DNA from: Sphingomonas piscis | GTDB lineage: Bacteria > Pseudomonadota > Alphaproteobacteria > Sphingomonadales > Sphingomonadaceae | DNA length: 64,000 bases | NCBI RefSeq assembly: GCF_011300455.1 | Contig: NZ_CP049869.1 | Span: 744,001 to 808,000 of the forward strand | Reading direction: 5' to 3' | Shown here: one piece after another, positions 17,604 through 26,900 of the stretch | Layout of the letters: each line of letters opens with the position of its first letter | Numbering within the stretch: the stretch's first letter is position 1 | The notes under the pieces: model-generated | Databases searched by the model: none | What the model was told of the DNA's origin: nothing | Seen by the model: the letters and a program-made list of their open reading frames with translations, nothing else | Made by a program: the position numbers and the translations under genes

Positions 17604-18335
17604 TCACTGACGCGACGGCGCTTTCGCGAGCTCGGCCCCGATCGTGGGCGCAATTGCGCGGACCACCCTCTGCACACCCTCGCGGTTGGGATGGATCCGG
17701 TCCGGCAGCATCAACGCCGAATCCGTAACCACGCCCTGAAGAAAGAATGGGTAGAGCGCTGCGCCGCATTGCTTTGCGACGTCCGGGAAAACCGCATCGA
17801 ACCGGCGGCGGTAGTCGGCGCCGAGGTTGGGCGGCGCGAGCATACCGGTCAGTACCACCGGAATGCCGCGTTCACGCAATCGCCCGCAGATCGATTGGAG
17901 GTTGCGGCGGGTCACGGCCGGATCAAGCCCCCGCAACATGTCGTTCCCACCAAGTCCGACGATGGCAAGGTCAGGGACCCGTGGCAGTCCGGCGAGCGTG
18001 AATTCGAGCCGCTCCAGTCCCGCTGCCGTGGTATCGCCCGACACGCCGGCATTCTGCACGCTGACGGCGACGCCGCTCTTGCGCAAGGCCTGCTCCAGTT
18101 GCGCCGGAAAGCTTTCATTGGGAGCCAGGCCATAGCCGGCATAAAGGCTATCCCCGAAGGCGAGGACCAGCTTCCCGACCCCCTGCGGCTCGCCCGCCAA
18201 GGCGGTGGGCTCACTCTTCTCCGAACGCTGCGCAGGCTGCGCTTCCGGCGAGCAGGACGACGCAAGCAGGTGGACGGCGGCCACGGCACTCGCATAACAG
18301 GACAATCTCCAGCTCAAGGACCCATTACCTTTCAT
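17604..18335 (-). CDS. arylesterase / TesA-type SGNH lipase, probable lipoprotein
   Basis: A 243-residue SGNH hydrolase. After a signal sequence with a lipobox-like LASSC (24-28) comes block I FGDSLYAGYGL with the nucleophile S63, block III GGND, and the catalytic Asp/His in LPDRIHPN near the C terminus. E. coli TesA is a periplasmic thioesterase, arylesterase and lysophospholipase L1. The gene is divergent from ybbA, and the two ATG codons overlap within CATG at 18333-18336 if ybbA uses its upstream start. The tesA/ybbA/ybbP trio is widely conserved, which supports the call. Confidence 0.9.
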   Translation of the reverse strand: MKGNGSLSWRLSCYASAVAAVHLLASSCSPEAQPAQRSEKSEPTALAGEPQGVGKLVLAFGDSLYAGYGLAPNESFPAQLEQALRKSGVAVSVQNAGVSGDTTAAGLERLEFTLAGLPRVPDLAIVGLGGNDMLRGLDPAVTRRNLQSICGRLRERGIPVVLTGMLAPPNLGADYRRRFDAVFPDVAKQCGAALYPFFLQGVVTDSALMLPDRIHPNREGVQRVVRAIAPTIGAELAKAPSRQ

Positions 18336-18363
18336 GGCCAGTCAGAAGGACGGCGCCGATAGC

Positions 18364-19035
18364 ATGATCAGCGCCCGAAACATCAGGTTAACCTTGGGCG
18401 CGCGCGGCGCCGAGACAGAGATCCTCAAAGGCGTCGACCTCGATATTCGTGCCGGGGAGAGCCTTGCGATCCTGGGGCCGTCCGGCTCGGGTAAATCCTC
18501 GTTGATGGCGGTCCTGTCCGGACTCGAGCGGGCAACTTCCGGTGAGCTGACGGTTGCCGGGGTCGATTATTCGAGCCTCAGTGAAGACGATCTTGCCCGT
18601 GCGCGGCGGGGCAAGATAGGCATTGTGTTGCAGGCATTTCACCTGCTTCCGACCATGACGGCGCTGGAGAATGTGGCCGTGCCGTTGGAGCTTGCGGGTG
18701 CTAGCGACGCATTTGCCACCGCCGAAGCGGAACTGATGGCAGTAGGTCTCGGTCACCGCCTTGCCCATTTTCCCTCGCAATTGTCGGGCGGAGAACAGCA
18801 ACGCGTGGCAATAGCCCGCGCCGTGGCGCCGAAGCCCGCAATCATCTTCGCTGACGAGCCCACCGGAAATCTTGACCAGTCCACAAGCGCCGGGATCGTC
18901 GATCTGCTGTTCGAGCGTCAGAAGTCCGCCTCGGCAACTTTGATCATCATCACGCACGACCAGACGCTCGCCGACCGTTGCGGAAGGATCATCCGGATGC
19001 AGGACGGCACGATCGCCTCGGACAGCGCCGCTTGA
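18364..19035 (+). CDS. ABC transporter ATP-binding protein, YbbA-like
   Basis: A 223-residue ABC ATPase of the MacB/LolD/YbbA type. It has Walker A GPSGSGKSS, the Q-loop (VLQAFHLLPTMTALENVAVPLEL), signature LSGGEQQRVAIARA, Walker B AIIFADEPTGNLD and the H-loop THDQ. It is predicted to energise the large permease encoded immediately downstream, with which it shares a TTGA overlap. The true transported substrate of YbbAP is not settled. The start is chosen where family similarity begins (MISARNIRL). An ATG at 18334 would add 10 residues and overlap the tesA start. Confidence 0.88.
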   Translation: MISARNIRLTLGARGAETEILKGVDLDIRAGESLAILGPSGSGKSSLMAVLSGLERATSGELTVAGVDYSSLSEDDLARARRGKIGIVLQAFHLLPTMTALENVAVPLELAGASDAFATAEAELMAVGLGHRLAHFPSQLSGGEQQRVAIARAVAPKPAIIFADEPTGNLDQSTSAGIVDLLFERQKSASATLIIITHDQTLADRCGRIIRMQDGTIASDSAA

Positions 19036-21539
19036 CCGGGCTGGGCTGGCGAGGCGCCTGGAAGCTGGCGCGCCGCGACTTGTCGGGCGGCTTTCGCGGC
19101 CTTCGCCTGCTGTTCATCTGCTTGTTCCTGGGCGTTACGACGCTTGCGACCATCGGCAGCCTGACCGCGGCCATCCAGAACGAATTGTCCGTAAATGGCC
19201 AAGCATTTCTGGGCGGCGACCTGGAAGTCGAGATTTCGCAGCGGGAGGCGACGGGCGTAGAGAAAGCAGCTCTCGCTCGTGAAGGTCGGCTTAGCGAGAC
19301 CGTTCGAACCCAGGCCATGGCCCGGCGTGGGGACGAGCAAGGCGTTGGCGTGCTGACCGAGCTGAAGGCGGTCGACCGCAACTATCCTTTGTTCGGCGAA
19401 TTCAAGGTGCAGGGTGCCGGACTGCCGCTCGGCCCTGCCGACGCGCTGATTGGCCCGGGGCTCGCGGAACGCCTGGCGCTTAAAATTGGAGACCGCGTTC
19501 GCTACGGCGAGGCCAATTTTCTGGTGCGCGGGATCATTTCCGATGAACCCGATCGGGTAAGCGAAGGCTTCACGCTCGGCCCGGTCGCGATCGTTTCCCT
19601 GGAGGGTCTGAGGCGTACCCGGCTGATTGCCCCCGGAAGTCTATTCCAGAGCAAATATCGGATCCGGCTTGCCGAGGGCGGCGAACCCGAGCCGGTGATC
19701 GAGCGCCTGCAAGGACGGTTCGAGAATCAGGGTTGGGAGTTTCAAAGCCGTAACGGCGCTGCTCCAGGCGCAAGCCGTTTCTTCGACCGAATGGGTCAGT
19801 TCTTGTCGCTGATCGGCCTTGCCGCACTGGTGATAGCCGGGATCGGAGTCGGCAACGGCGTGACGTCTTACCTGGCGGGCAAGCGCAACGGCACCGCTAC
19901 CCTGAAAATCCTCGGCGCCACATCGCAAGACATCGGCCGCATCTACTTCCTCGAAATCGGCATCGTGGCCGCGGCTGCCGTGGGCCTGGGGCTGATTGCC
20001 GGCGCTGTGCTGCCACTGCTCGCGATATCGGTCGCGGGGGACTTGCTACCGGTGCAGCCGCGATTTGCCATTCACCCCGTGCCGCTCGCGACAAGCGCCG
20101 AGTACGGGCTGCTGATCGCCTTCATCTTTGCCTTGCCTCCATTGGCCCGCGCCCGGCTCTACCCGGCAGCTTCGCAGTTTCGGGCTCTCGTCGACGAGCG
20201 TCGGCGCATCGATATTGGCACAGTGCTGGTCATCGGGGCCGCACTTGTCCTGCTCGTTGCAACGGCGCTCGTCTCGTCCGACAACCCGGGCTTCGTGGGC
20301 ATGTTCATGGGGGCGGTCGTCGCCGCGCTGATCCTGCTGGCTGCCGTGGGCTCCTTGCTGCGCTGGGCCGCGCGCCGGCTGCCGAGGGTGCGGCGGCCCT
20401 TGTTGCGCACCGCCATCTCCAACCTTCACCGGCCCGGGTCGCAGACGGTGGCCCTGGTCATCGCGCTGGGACTTTCACTGACGCTTTTCGTTACGATTTC
20501 CGCCATTCAGACCAGCCTCAGGGCCGAGATCGAGGGCAGCGTCCCGAAGCGCGCGCCCGACCAGTTCGTGCTCGATATCCCCGCACCTCAACGCCCACGG
20601 TTCGAACAGGTCGTCCGTCGTCATGCGCCCGGCGCGGCGCTGAACGTCGTTCCAACTTTGCGCGGCACGATCACGGCCTATGGCGGAACGCGTGTTTCCG
20701 ATCTGGAGGAGCTTCCGGAAGGCGCGTGGTTCCTGCGCGGCGATCGCGGCGTCACCTATAGCGCCGACCTGCCGGAAAGCAGCGAACTGGTTGAGGGCAG
20801 CTGGTGGCCGTCGGGCTATTCGGGTCCGCCTTTGGTGTCCATCGATGTGGAGGCCGCGCGGATCATGGGCGTCGGCGTCGGCGACACGATGACGGTGAGC
20901 ATCCTTGGCCGTGAGATCGAGGCACGCATTGCGTCCTTGCGGAAGGTCAACTGGCGATCGTTAGGCTTCAACTACATTCTGGTATTCTCGCCAAACAGCC
21001 TCGCCGGCGCGCCGCATACCGTCGCCGGCACCATCAGCATGGATGGACCGCCAAGCTCCGCATTAAATCGTGACCTTCTCACCGCCTTTCCCTTCGCGTC
21101 CGTGATCGACGTGGGCGAGTTGATCGGGCGCATACAAGCCATGCTTGGTCAGATGGCCGCAGCGATCCTGATTGCCGCTTCCGTGACGGTGCTCGCCGGG
21201 ATCGCCGTCCTCGTCGGTGCCATCGCAGCATCCCGGCACGCGCGAAGCTATGACAGCGTCATCATCAAGGTGCTTGGCGGAACCAGGCTTCAGATCCTTG
21301 GCAGTCAGGCGATCGAATATGCGATGCTTGCCGCGGTTCTTTCAGCCTTTGCGCTCGCAATAGGGCTGTACGCTGCTCACTATGTGGTCGTTCAACTGTT
21401 CGAATTCGGCTGGGCGCCCCATTGGCCCACGGTCCTGTTGACCCTGGGCGCCGGCTCTGTCCTCACGCTCGTCATCGGCCTGCTGGGCTCCTTGCCGCTT
21501 ATGGCAGTGAGGCCAGCAGCAGCGCTAAGAACGGCATAG
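19032..21539 (+). CDS. ABC transporter permease, YbbP/FtsX-like
   Basis: An 835-residue permease with a first helix near the N terminus (LLFICLFLGVTTLATIGSL), a large periplasmic MacB-like domain, then groups of helices, a second periplasmic domain, and a final FtsX block (AAAILIAASVTVLAGIAVLVGAIAASRHARSYDSVIIKVLGGTRLQIL...). This duplicated FtsX architecture is characteristic of YbbP. It pairs with the ATPase just upstream. I prefer a TTG start at 19032, overlapping the ybbA stop (TTGA). Another TTG at 18978 would add 18 residues that look non-conserved. Role: export or extraction of a lipid-like substrate, inferred from family only. Confidence 0.88.
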   Translation: MTGLGWRGAWKLARRDLSGGFRGLRLLFICLFLGVTTLATIGSLTAAIQNELSVNGQAFLGGDLEVEISQREATGVEKAALAREGRLSETVRTQAMARRGDEQGVGVLTELKAVDRNYPLFGEFKVQGAGLPLGPADALIGPGLAERLALKIGDRVRYGEANFLVRGIISDEPDRVSEGFTLGPVAIVSLEGLRRTRLIAPGSLFQSKYRIRLAEGGEPEPVIERLQGRFENQGWEFQSRNGAAPGASRFFDRMGQFLSLIGLAALVIAGIGVGNGVTSYLAGKRNGTATLKILGATSQDIGRIYFLEIGIVAAAAVGLGLIAGAVLPLLAISVAGDLLPVQPRFAIHPVPLATSAEYGLLIAFIFALPPLARARLYPAASQFRALVDERRRIDIGTVLVIGAALVLLVATALVSSDNPGFVGMFMGAVVAALILLAAVGSLLRWAARRLPRVRRPLLRTAISNLHRPGSQTVALVIALGLSLTLFVTISAIQTSLRAEIEGSVPKRAPDQFVLDIPAPQRPRFEQVVRRHAPGAALNVVPTLRGTITAYGGTRVSDLEELPEGAWFLRGDRGVTYSADLPESSELVEGSWWPSGYSGPPLVSIDVEAARIMGVGVGDTMTVSILGREIEARIASLRKVNWRSLGFNYILVFSPNSLAGAPHTVAGTISMDGPPSSALNRDLLTAFPFASVIDVGELIGRIQAMLGQMAAAILIAASVTVLAGIAVLVGAIAASRHARSYDSVIIKVLGGTRLQILGSQAIEYAMLAAVLSAFALAIGLYAAHYVVVQLFEFGWAPHWPTVLLTLGAGSVLTLVIGLLGSLPLMAVRPAAALRTA

Positions 21540-21541
21540 GC

Positions 21542-21561
21542 CAATAGGCAAAATCCTATTG
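21542..21561. repeat. inverted repeat just after ybbP
   Basis: CAATAGG-CAAAAT-CCTATTG is a perfect 7-base stem with a 6-base loop, starting 3 bases after the ybbP stop. There is no T-run, so terminator function is uncertain. It may mark the mRNA end or an operator for the small gene at 21609. Confidence 0.4.
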
Positions 21562-21608
21562 CCAAAAGGAAACAAATAGGGAACATGGACTCGCTCGGAG
21601 TCGCTCAC

Positions 21609-21701
21609 ATGATCGTTTTGAATTCGTCCCTTCTGCTGGCAATCGCCGCACTGATCACAAGTCTGTCCGCCCTGATCTGGTCGGTTCGCCGCAAGCCTTA
21701 A
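21609..21701 (+). CDS. small membrane protein, 30 aa, uncharacterised
   Basis: A 30-residue open frame starting MIVLNSSLLLAI and ending SVRRKP. It is one hydrophobic helix (about residues 7-24) with a basic C-terminal tail, the layout of a single-pass membrane peptide with the tail in the cytoplasm. CGGAG lies 8 bases before the ATG. A start at 21585 in the same frame would add eight residues but has poorly spaced ribosome signals. It ends in the same TTAA that ends the convergent gene at 21698. Function unknown. I regard it as real because of helix pattern, ribosome site and tight packing. Confidence 0.55.
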   Translation: MIVLNSSLLLAIAALITSLSALIWSVRRKP

Positions 21702-21871
21702 CCCCGGAGCCGCTGTACTAGGCGGCCGCCCTGCCAAAGCTCGGCAGACCCGGTGCCGCGTCGCTGTTGCGCAACGGCGAGTGCCGCATCGTCGTCAAGC
21801 GCGTCGAAATACTCCGGAGCGGAAGCGATCTGACCGGCGCCGTCCAGACGATACAACTTATATTCCGGCAT
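21698..21871 (-). CDS. small conserved-type hypothetical protein, 57 aa
   Basis: A 57-residue frame on the minus strand beginning MPEYKLYRLDGAGQIASAPEYFDALDDDAALAVAQQ and ending in a basic LVQRLRG tail. A strong GGAAGGGG ribosome site lies 6 bases before the ATG. The pattern YRLDGAGQI followed by an acidic, alanine-rich helix is familiar to me from short alphaproteobacterial hypothetical proteins. It lies 87 bases downstream of cmk on the same strand and may be co-transcribed. Its last bases overlap the small + strand gene. No function is assigned. Confidence 0.7.
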   Translation of the reverse strand: MPEYKLYRLDGAGQIASAPEYFDALDDDAALAVAQQRRGTGSAELWQGGRLVQRLRG

Positions 21872-21958
21872 GCCGCGCCCCTTCCGTCGGGCGCTATGAC
21901 GACTGCCAAGCTAAGTTCCTAGTCCGCGACCCGACACTTGGCGCCAAGCACTTGCGGA

Positions 21959-22618
21959 TCAGCCTAACCGTTGCTTTTCCACAATGACGATCGCTGCCGC
22001 GACCGCCTCCTCCGCGCTCATCCGGCTGGTGTCGAGCAGCACGGCATCTTCCGCTTGCCGAAGCGGCGCCGACGAGCGGTCGCTGTCGCGGGCGTCCCGC
22101 GCCTCGATGTCGGCCAAAATGTCGGGCAGGTGGGCAGGCATGCCACGTGCCTGAAGCTCTTTCAGTCGGCGTTCCGCACGGATCTGCGGTGAGGCGGTCA
22201 CGAACAGTTTCACGTCCGCGTCAGGTGCAATCACCGTTCCGATGTCGCGGCCGTCCAGCACCGCCCCTGACGGGCCCGCCGCGAATCTTTTCTGCCGCTC
22301 GAGCAAGGCTTCGCGGACCATCGGGTAGGCGGAAATTCGCGATGCAATGCTGGACACCGTTTCGCTGCGAAGCTCGGGATCGTCCCAGCCGATGCCGTCG
22401 ATATGACAGGCACGGACCGCCTCGAACTCGCTTCCCGGGTCGCCACCGAACCGCCACAGGTTCAGCGCCACGGAGCGGTAGAGTAGCCCGGTATCGAGAT
22501 GGGGCAGCCCAAAATGTCGGGCAAGGGCGCGCGCGATTGTCCCCTTGCCGCTCGCCGCCGGTCCGTCGACGGCGATCACCAGGGGCGCGTTCGCTGCAGG
22601 AGGCACCGGCTCATCCAA
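21959..22618 (-). CDS. cmk: cytidylate kinase
   Basis: A 219-residue nucleoside monophosphate kinase. The P-loop is GPAASGKGTIARALA (residues 19-33). LDTGLLYRSVAL and the GRDIGTV(I)APDADVKLFVTAS block are diagnostic of CMP/dCMP kinases. It phosphorylates CMP and dCMP with ATP in pyrimidine salvage in the cytoplasm. In many proteobacteria cmk is directly upstream of rpsA. Here the ybbAP-tesA block and two small genes lie between them. Confidence 0.95.
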   Translation of the reverse strand: MDEPVPPAANAPLVIAVDGPAASGKGTIARALARHFGLPHLDTGLLYRSVALNLWRFGGDPGSEFEAVRACHIDGIGWDDPELRSETVSSIASRISAYPMVREALLERQKRFAAGPSGAVLDGRDIGTVIAPDADVKLFVTASPQIRAERRLKELQARGMPAHLPDILADIEARDARDSDRSSAPLRQAEDAVLLDTSRMSAEEAVAAAIVIVEKQRLG

Positions 22619-22715
22619 GCCCGGCGCTTTGACAGGGGCAAACCGCTATGGCAAGGCGCCGCCGAATGCCACACGACGGCATCAACGATCACAGCAGCGT
22701 TGGAGTATTCTCACC

Positions 22716-23036
22716 ATGGTGAAGCCCGAATGGGGCACCAAGCGCACTTGCCCCAAGTGCTCGACCCGTTTCTACGATCTCGGCAAGGACGATCCGGTCC
22801 ATTGCATCGAGTGCGGCACCGACTTCGTGCCGGAGCCGGTGCTGAAGTCCAAGCAGCCGCTGGCGTTTGAAGTCGCTGCGACCGCAAAGGAGCCGGCAAC
22901 GACCGATGCGGACCTCGAGGCTGAGGATCTGGCGATTGTCGAGGAAGAGGAGCCGAGCGCCGACGACGAAGTCGACCTGGACACGGGGGACGAGGATCTT
23001 GGCGTCGAAGCCGGCGGCGAGGACGACGAGGGCTAA
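22716..23036 (+). CDS. TIGR02300 family protein (FYDLN-acid protein)
   Basis: A 106-residue protein. The N-terminal third has the family hallmark KPEWGTKRTCPKCSTRFYDLGKDDPVHCIECG, with two CxxC pairs that should bind zinc (residues 12-15 and 30-33). The rest is a very acidic, low-complexity tail rich in Glu and Asp. This alphaproteobacterial family has no known biochemical role. The ATG at 22716 is chosen because the conserved motif begins with it. The gene is divergent from cmk, with a 97-base gap, and convergent with the decayed receptor remnant. Confidence 0.9.
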   Translation: MVKPEWGTKRTCPKCSTRFYDLGKDDPVHCIECGTDFVPEPVLKSKQPLAFEVAATAKEPATTDADLEAEDLAIVEEEEPSADDEVDLDTGDEDLGVEAGGEDDEG

Positions 23037-23054
23037 GCGCCCTCGTCTCCCCAG

Positions 23055-23674
23055 CTAACGTCGGGCGGCGAGAACGTCGGCCCAGCTGACCAGCTTGAAA
23101 TTCTGTGATTGGGCGGGTTCACCCCGTCCTGCACGACCAACAACCCGCGCGGATACGTCGGCCCGAACGCACCCGCGTGGAACGTGATGCCGTCGGTTTC
23201 TTCCGTTGAACCGAGCGCACCGGGAGCGACGCGGAAGCGGCCTGCGGGCCCCTCGGAGCTGACGACGTTCAAGCCATCGAACGACAATGTGGTCCAGCAA
23301 TTGGGTGCGCCGCGAAGGCTGATGTAGCGAGCCTGACCCTGATCGCGCTCAACCGCGACGCCGGGCAGGCGGCTGGCGGCCTGAGCGACGTTCTGGTCGG
23401 GAAGACGGCCGACCGCATCGGACGCGGCGACGGCAACGATCGAGTCCGCGCGGCGCTGAACATTCAGTGCGGCAGCTTCGGACTCCGCGATCGGCCTGCT
23501 GCCGGTGACGACGATTTCGTCGAGCGGGACGTCATTCGTGCGGCTTTCGGTCGCAAGGCTTCCATCCTCGGCTGGCGGCGTCGGTGCTTGCTGCGCTAGC
23601 GCCTGACCGGACCAGCTGATGGCGATTGCGAGAGAGCAGGCGCCGCAACGCGCCCTATGACGAAACGATGTCAT
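23055..23674 (-). pseudogene. deletion-fusion remnant: TonB receptor plug joined to phytase tail
   Basis: The minus strand starts at 23674 with a signal peptide (ISWSGQALAQQ), a TonB-box-like LDEIVVTGSRP, and the front of a plug domain (VGRLPDQNVAQAASRLPGVAVERD, RYISLRGA, FDGLNVVSSEGP). It then switches abruptly, near 23240, to the C-terminal end of a beta-propeller phytase: GRFRVAPG, ETDGITF, YPRGLLVVQDG. The phytase ending QNFKLVSWADVLAARR with its stop at 23055-23057 is in another frame, so a +1 type shift lies near 23110-23125. The receptor barrel and most of the phytase are missing. Receptor and phytase genes are often neighbours in sphingomonads, so one deletion across such a pair, followed by decay, explains this. 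Confidence 0.8.
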
Positions 23675-23866
23675 GTTGATCCCCACTCGACTTGAGTTGA
23701 GGGGCGGATATGTTTGCAATGCTACGGCAAACCGGCCCGAGTCATGTCAGTTCGGAGACTCGGCACTGGTAGAAGCACTGCTGTTGCAGTTCCGCCGCGG
23801 GTCACGTGCGGAAAGCGCATTTTCCCATTTGCTTGGCAGGGAGTTTCGCCTAAAGGCGGCGGCCAC

Positions 23867-23942
23867 GGGGCCGTAGCTCAGCTGGGAGAGCGTCGCAATG
23901 GCATTGCGAAGGTCAGGGGTTCGATCCCCCTCGGCTCCACCA
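23867..23942 (+). tRNA. tRNA-Ala (anticodon GGC)
   Basis: A 76-base tRNA. The acceptor stem GGGGCCG/CGGCTCC has one G-U pair, the D-arm is AGCTCAGCTGGGAGAGC, the anticodon stem TCGCA/TGCGA encloses ATGGCAT (anticodon GGC), and the T-arm is CAGGGGTTCGATCCCCCT. Discriminator A and an encoded CCA end at 23942. It converges on dnaE2, 11 bases away. Confidence 0.96.
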
Positions 23943-23953
23943 TCCCTTAATCG

Positions 23954-26900
23954 TTAATGGAAGTCCCGCGTGCGTTGGCGGATGACCTGTTCCGGGTCGG
24001 CGCCGGTGCGGAAGGGCTTGTGGTACTGGTCGTTGGTTTTCGGCCACTTGCGATCTTCCTCGCCGCGGTCAGGTGAGCCGCCGTTGGTAGCGCCGTCGCC
24101 GCGGCCGACACGGTGGTGGAAGTCCATCTCGCCGACCGCGCGCAGCATGGGGGTATAATCCTCGATTGTGTCGGCGATGACGTGGATCACGCCGCCTTCG
24201 CGCTGGACGGTGCCCCTGACCGCAATCATGGAGGAGGAGAGCACGACGCGGCGGTGGGTCTCGAACTTGTGCGGCCAGATGATGATGTTGGCGATGCCCG
24301 TCTCGTCCTCGATCGTCGCGAACAGCACGCCCTTGGCGCTGCCCGGCTTCTGGCGGATGAGGATGATGCCGGCGACCGTCACCTTGCGGCCGTCCTTGGT
24401 AGTGTTGAGGTCGAGGCAGCGAGTAAGGCGGCGGCGGTCGAGTTCGGGCCGCAGAAAGGCGACCGGGTGGGCCCGCAGCGACAGCTGAAGCGCACGATAA
24501 TCTTCCACCACCTCGCGGCCCTCGCTCATGGCGTGGAGTTGAACGAAGGGCTCGACGACTTCGGCCTGCCGGGCATCGGCGGCGGCGAACAAAGGCAGCG
24601 GCGCTTCGCCGAGACCCCGCACCTGCCACAGCGCCTGGCGGCGGTCGGCGCCGAGGCTTGCGAATCCGTCGGCTTCCGCGATCCGCTCCAGCGCCGCCAA
24701 GGGCACGCCCGATCGGCGCCACACATCCTCAATGGACGTGAAAGATCCATCGCCCCGCGCCGCCACAATCCGAGCGGCATGCTCGTTGGCAAGACCGCGC
24801 ACCATGCGGAGGCCGAGGCGGAGGGGCAGCCAAGCCCCCTTTCCCGCAAGCGGCAGAGGGTTGGGGTGAGGGTTTTCTCCTTTTCGTAGCGGGGAAGGAG
24901 AAGAGGGCAGACCATCACGCTGCTCTCCCCGGCTCGCGAGAGAGGGTTCCAACGTGCAATCCCAGCGGCTGGCGTTGATGCAGACGGCCCGCACCTCCAC
25001 CCCATGTTCCCGCGCGTCGCGGACGATCTGGGCAGGCGCATAAAACCCCATGGGCTGAGCGTTCAGCAGCGCGGCGCAGAAGACGTCCGGATGGTGGCAC
25101 TTCATCCATGACGAGGCGTAGGCGATCTTGGCAAAGCTGGCGGCGTGGCTTTCGGGAAAGCCGTAGCTTCCGAACCCCTCGATCTGCTTGAAGGTGCGCG
25201 TTGCGAAGTCGCGGCTGTAGCCGCGCGCCACCATCCCTTCGATGAGCTTGTCCTGAAAGTGGCTGACCCCGCCGGTAAATTTGAAGGTCGCCATGGAGCG
25301 TCGCAGCGCATCGGCTTCGGCGGGGGTAAAACCCGCGCCGACGATCGCGACCTTCATCGCCTGCTCCTGAAACAGCGGCACGCCCAGTGTCTTCTTGAGC
25401 ACCGCCTCCAACTCCGGCTTGGGATATTCGGGCACTTCCTTGCCCTCGCGGCGGCGAAGATAGGGGTGAACCATGTCGCCCTGGATCGGCCCTGGGCGGA
25501 CGATCGCAACTTCGATCACCAGGTCGTAGAACTCCTTGGGCTTCATGCGCGGCAGCATGCTCATCTGTGCGCGGCTTTCGATCTGGAACACGCCCAGCGT
25601 GTCGGCGCGCTGGATCATTTCAAAGACCTTAGGGTCGTCATCTTGGAGACTCTCCAGCCCCATCCGCACACCCCTATATTCGTCCAGCAGGTCGAATGCG
25701 CGGCGCATGCACCCCAGCATGCCAAGGCCGAGCACGTCGACCTTCATGAAGCCCAGTTCCTCGATATCCTCCTTTTCCCACTCGATCACGCGCCGGTCGG
25801 GCATGGCGGCAGGTTCGATCGGCACCAGCGTATCGAGCCGGTCGCGGGTGAGGACGAAGCCGCCGGGATGCTGGCTGAGGTGCCGCGGTGTGCCGATCAG
25901 CTGCCGCGCAAGGTCGAGCGTCAGCGCCAGACGCGGGTTGGTGGAGTCGAGGTTCAGTTGCTCGACATGGGTTTCGGCAACGCCTTCGTTGGACCAGCCC
26001 CATACCTGCCCTGCAAGCGCGCCGGTGAGGTCTTCAGGGAGGCCCAGCGCCTTGCCGACTTCCCGTACCGCGCCGCGCGCGCGAAATCGGCTCACCACCG
26101 CGGTCAGTGCCGCATGTTCATGGCCGTAGGTGTTGTAGATCCACTGGATCACTTCTTCTCGGCGCTCATGCTCGAAATCCACGTCGATGTCCGGCGGCTC
26201 GTCACGCGCTTCGGAGATGAAGCGCTCAAAGAGTAGCTCATGCTTGATCGGGTCGATGGAGGTGATGCCAAGCACGTAGCAGATCATCGAATTGGCCGCT
26301 GACCCGCGCCCCTGACAGAGGATGCCTTGGCTGCGCGCAAAGGTGACGATGGAGTTCACCGTTAGGAAGTAAGGCGCATAGTTGCAGCGCCCGACCAGCC
26401 GCAGTTCATGCTCCAAAAGGTCGGCGTAGCGCTGGGGAACGCCGTCGGGATATCTGTCCGCCAGCGCCGCCCGGGCCATGTGCGCCAGCGCATCCTGCGG
26501 CGAGCGGCCGGACATGACGATTTCGTCCGGATATTGGTAGCTGAGTTCGCGCAATTGGAAGGGGCAAGCGGCGGCAATGTCGGCTGTGGCCTGGATGGCG
26601 TCGGGGTAATCGGCGAAGCGGCGCTCCATCTCGGCGACGCTTTTCAGATGCCGGTCGGCGAAGCGCTCGCGCCGGAAGCCGAGGTCGTCGATGGTGCTGT
26701 GCTCGCGGATGGCGGTGACCACGTCCTGCAACATGCGTTTGTCGGGAGAGTCGTAGAGTACGTCGCCGGTGGCGAGGCTGCGGACGCGGTGCTGGCGGGC
26801 GAGCTGGTCGAGAGCATGGAGGCGCTGCTTGTCGCCGGGACGGCGGCGGTAGGTCAGCGCGCAATGGGCACGGTCGCCGAAGATATCCCTAACTGCCGCG

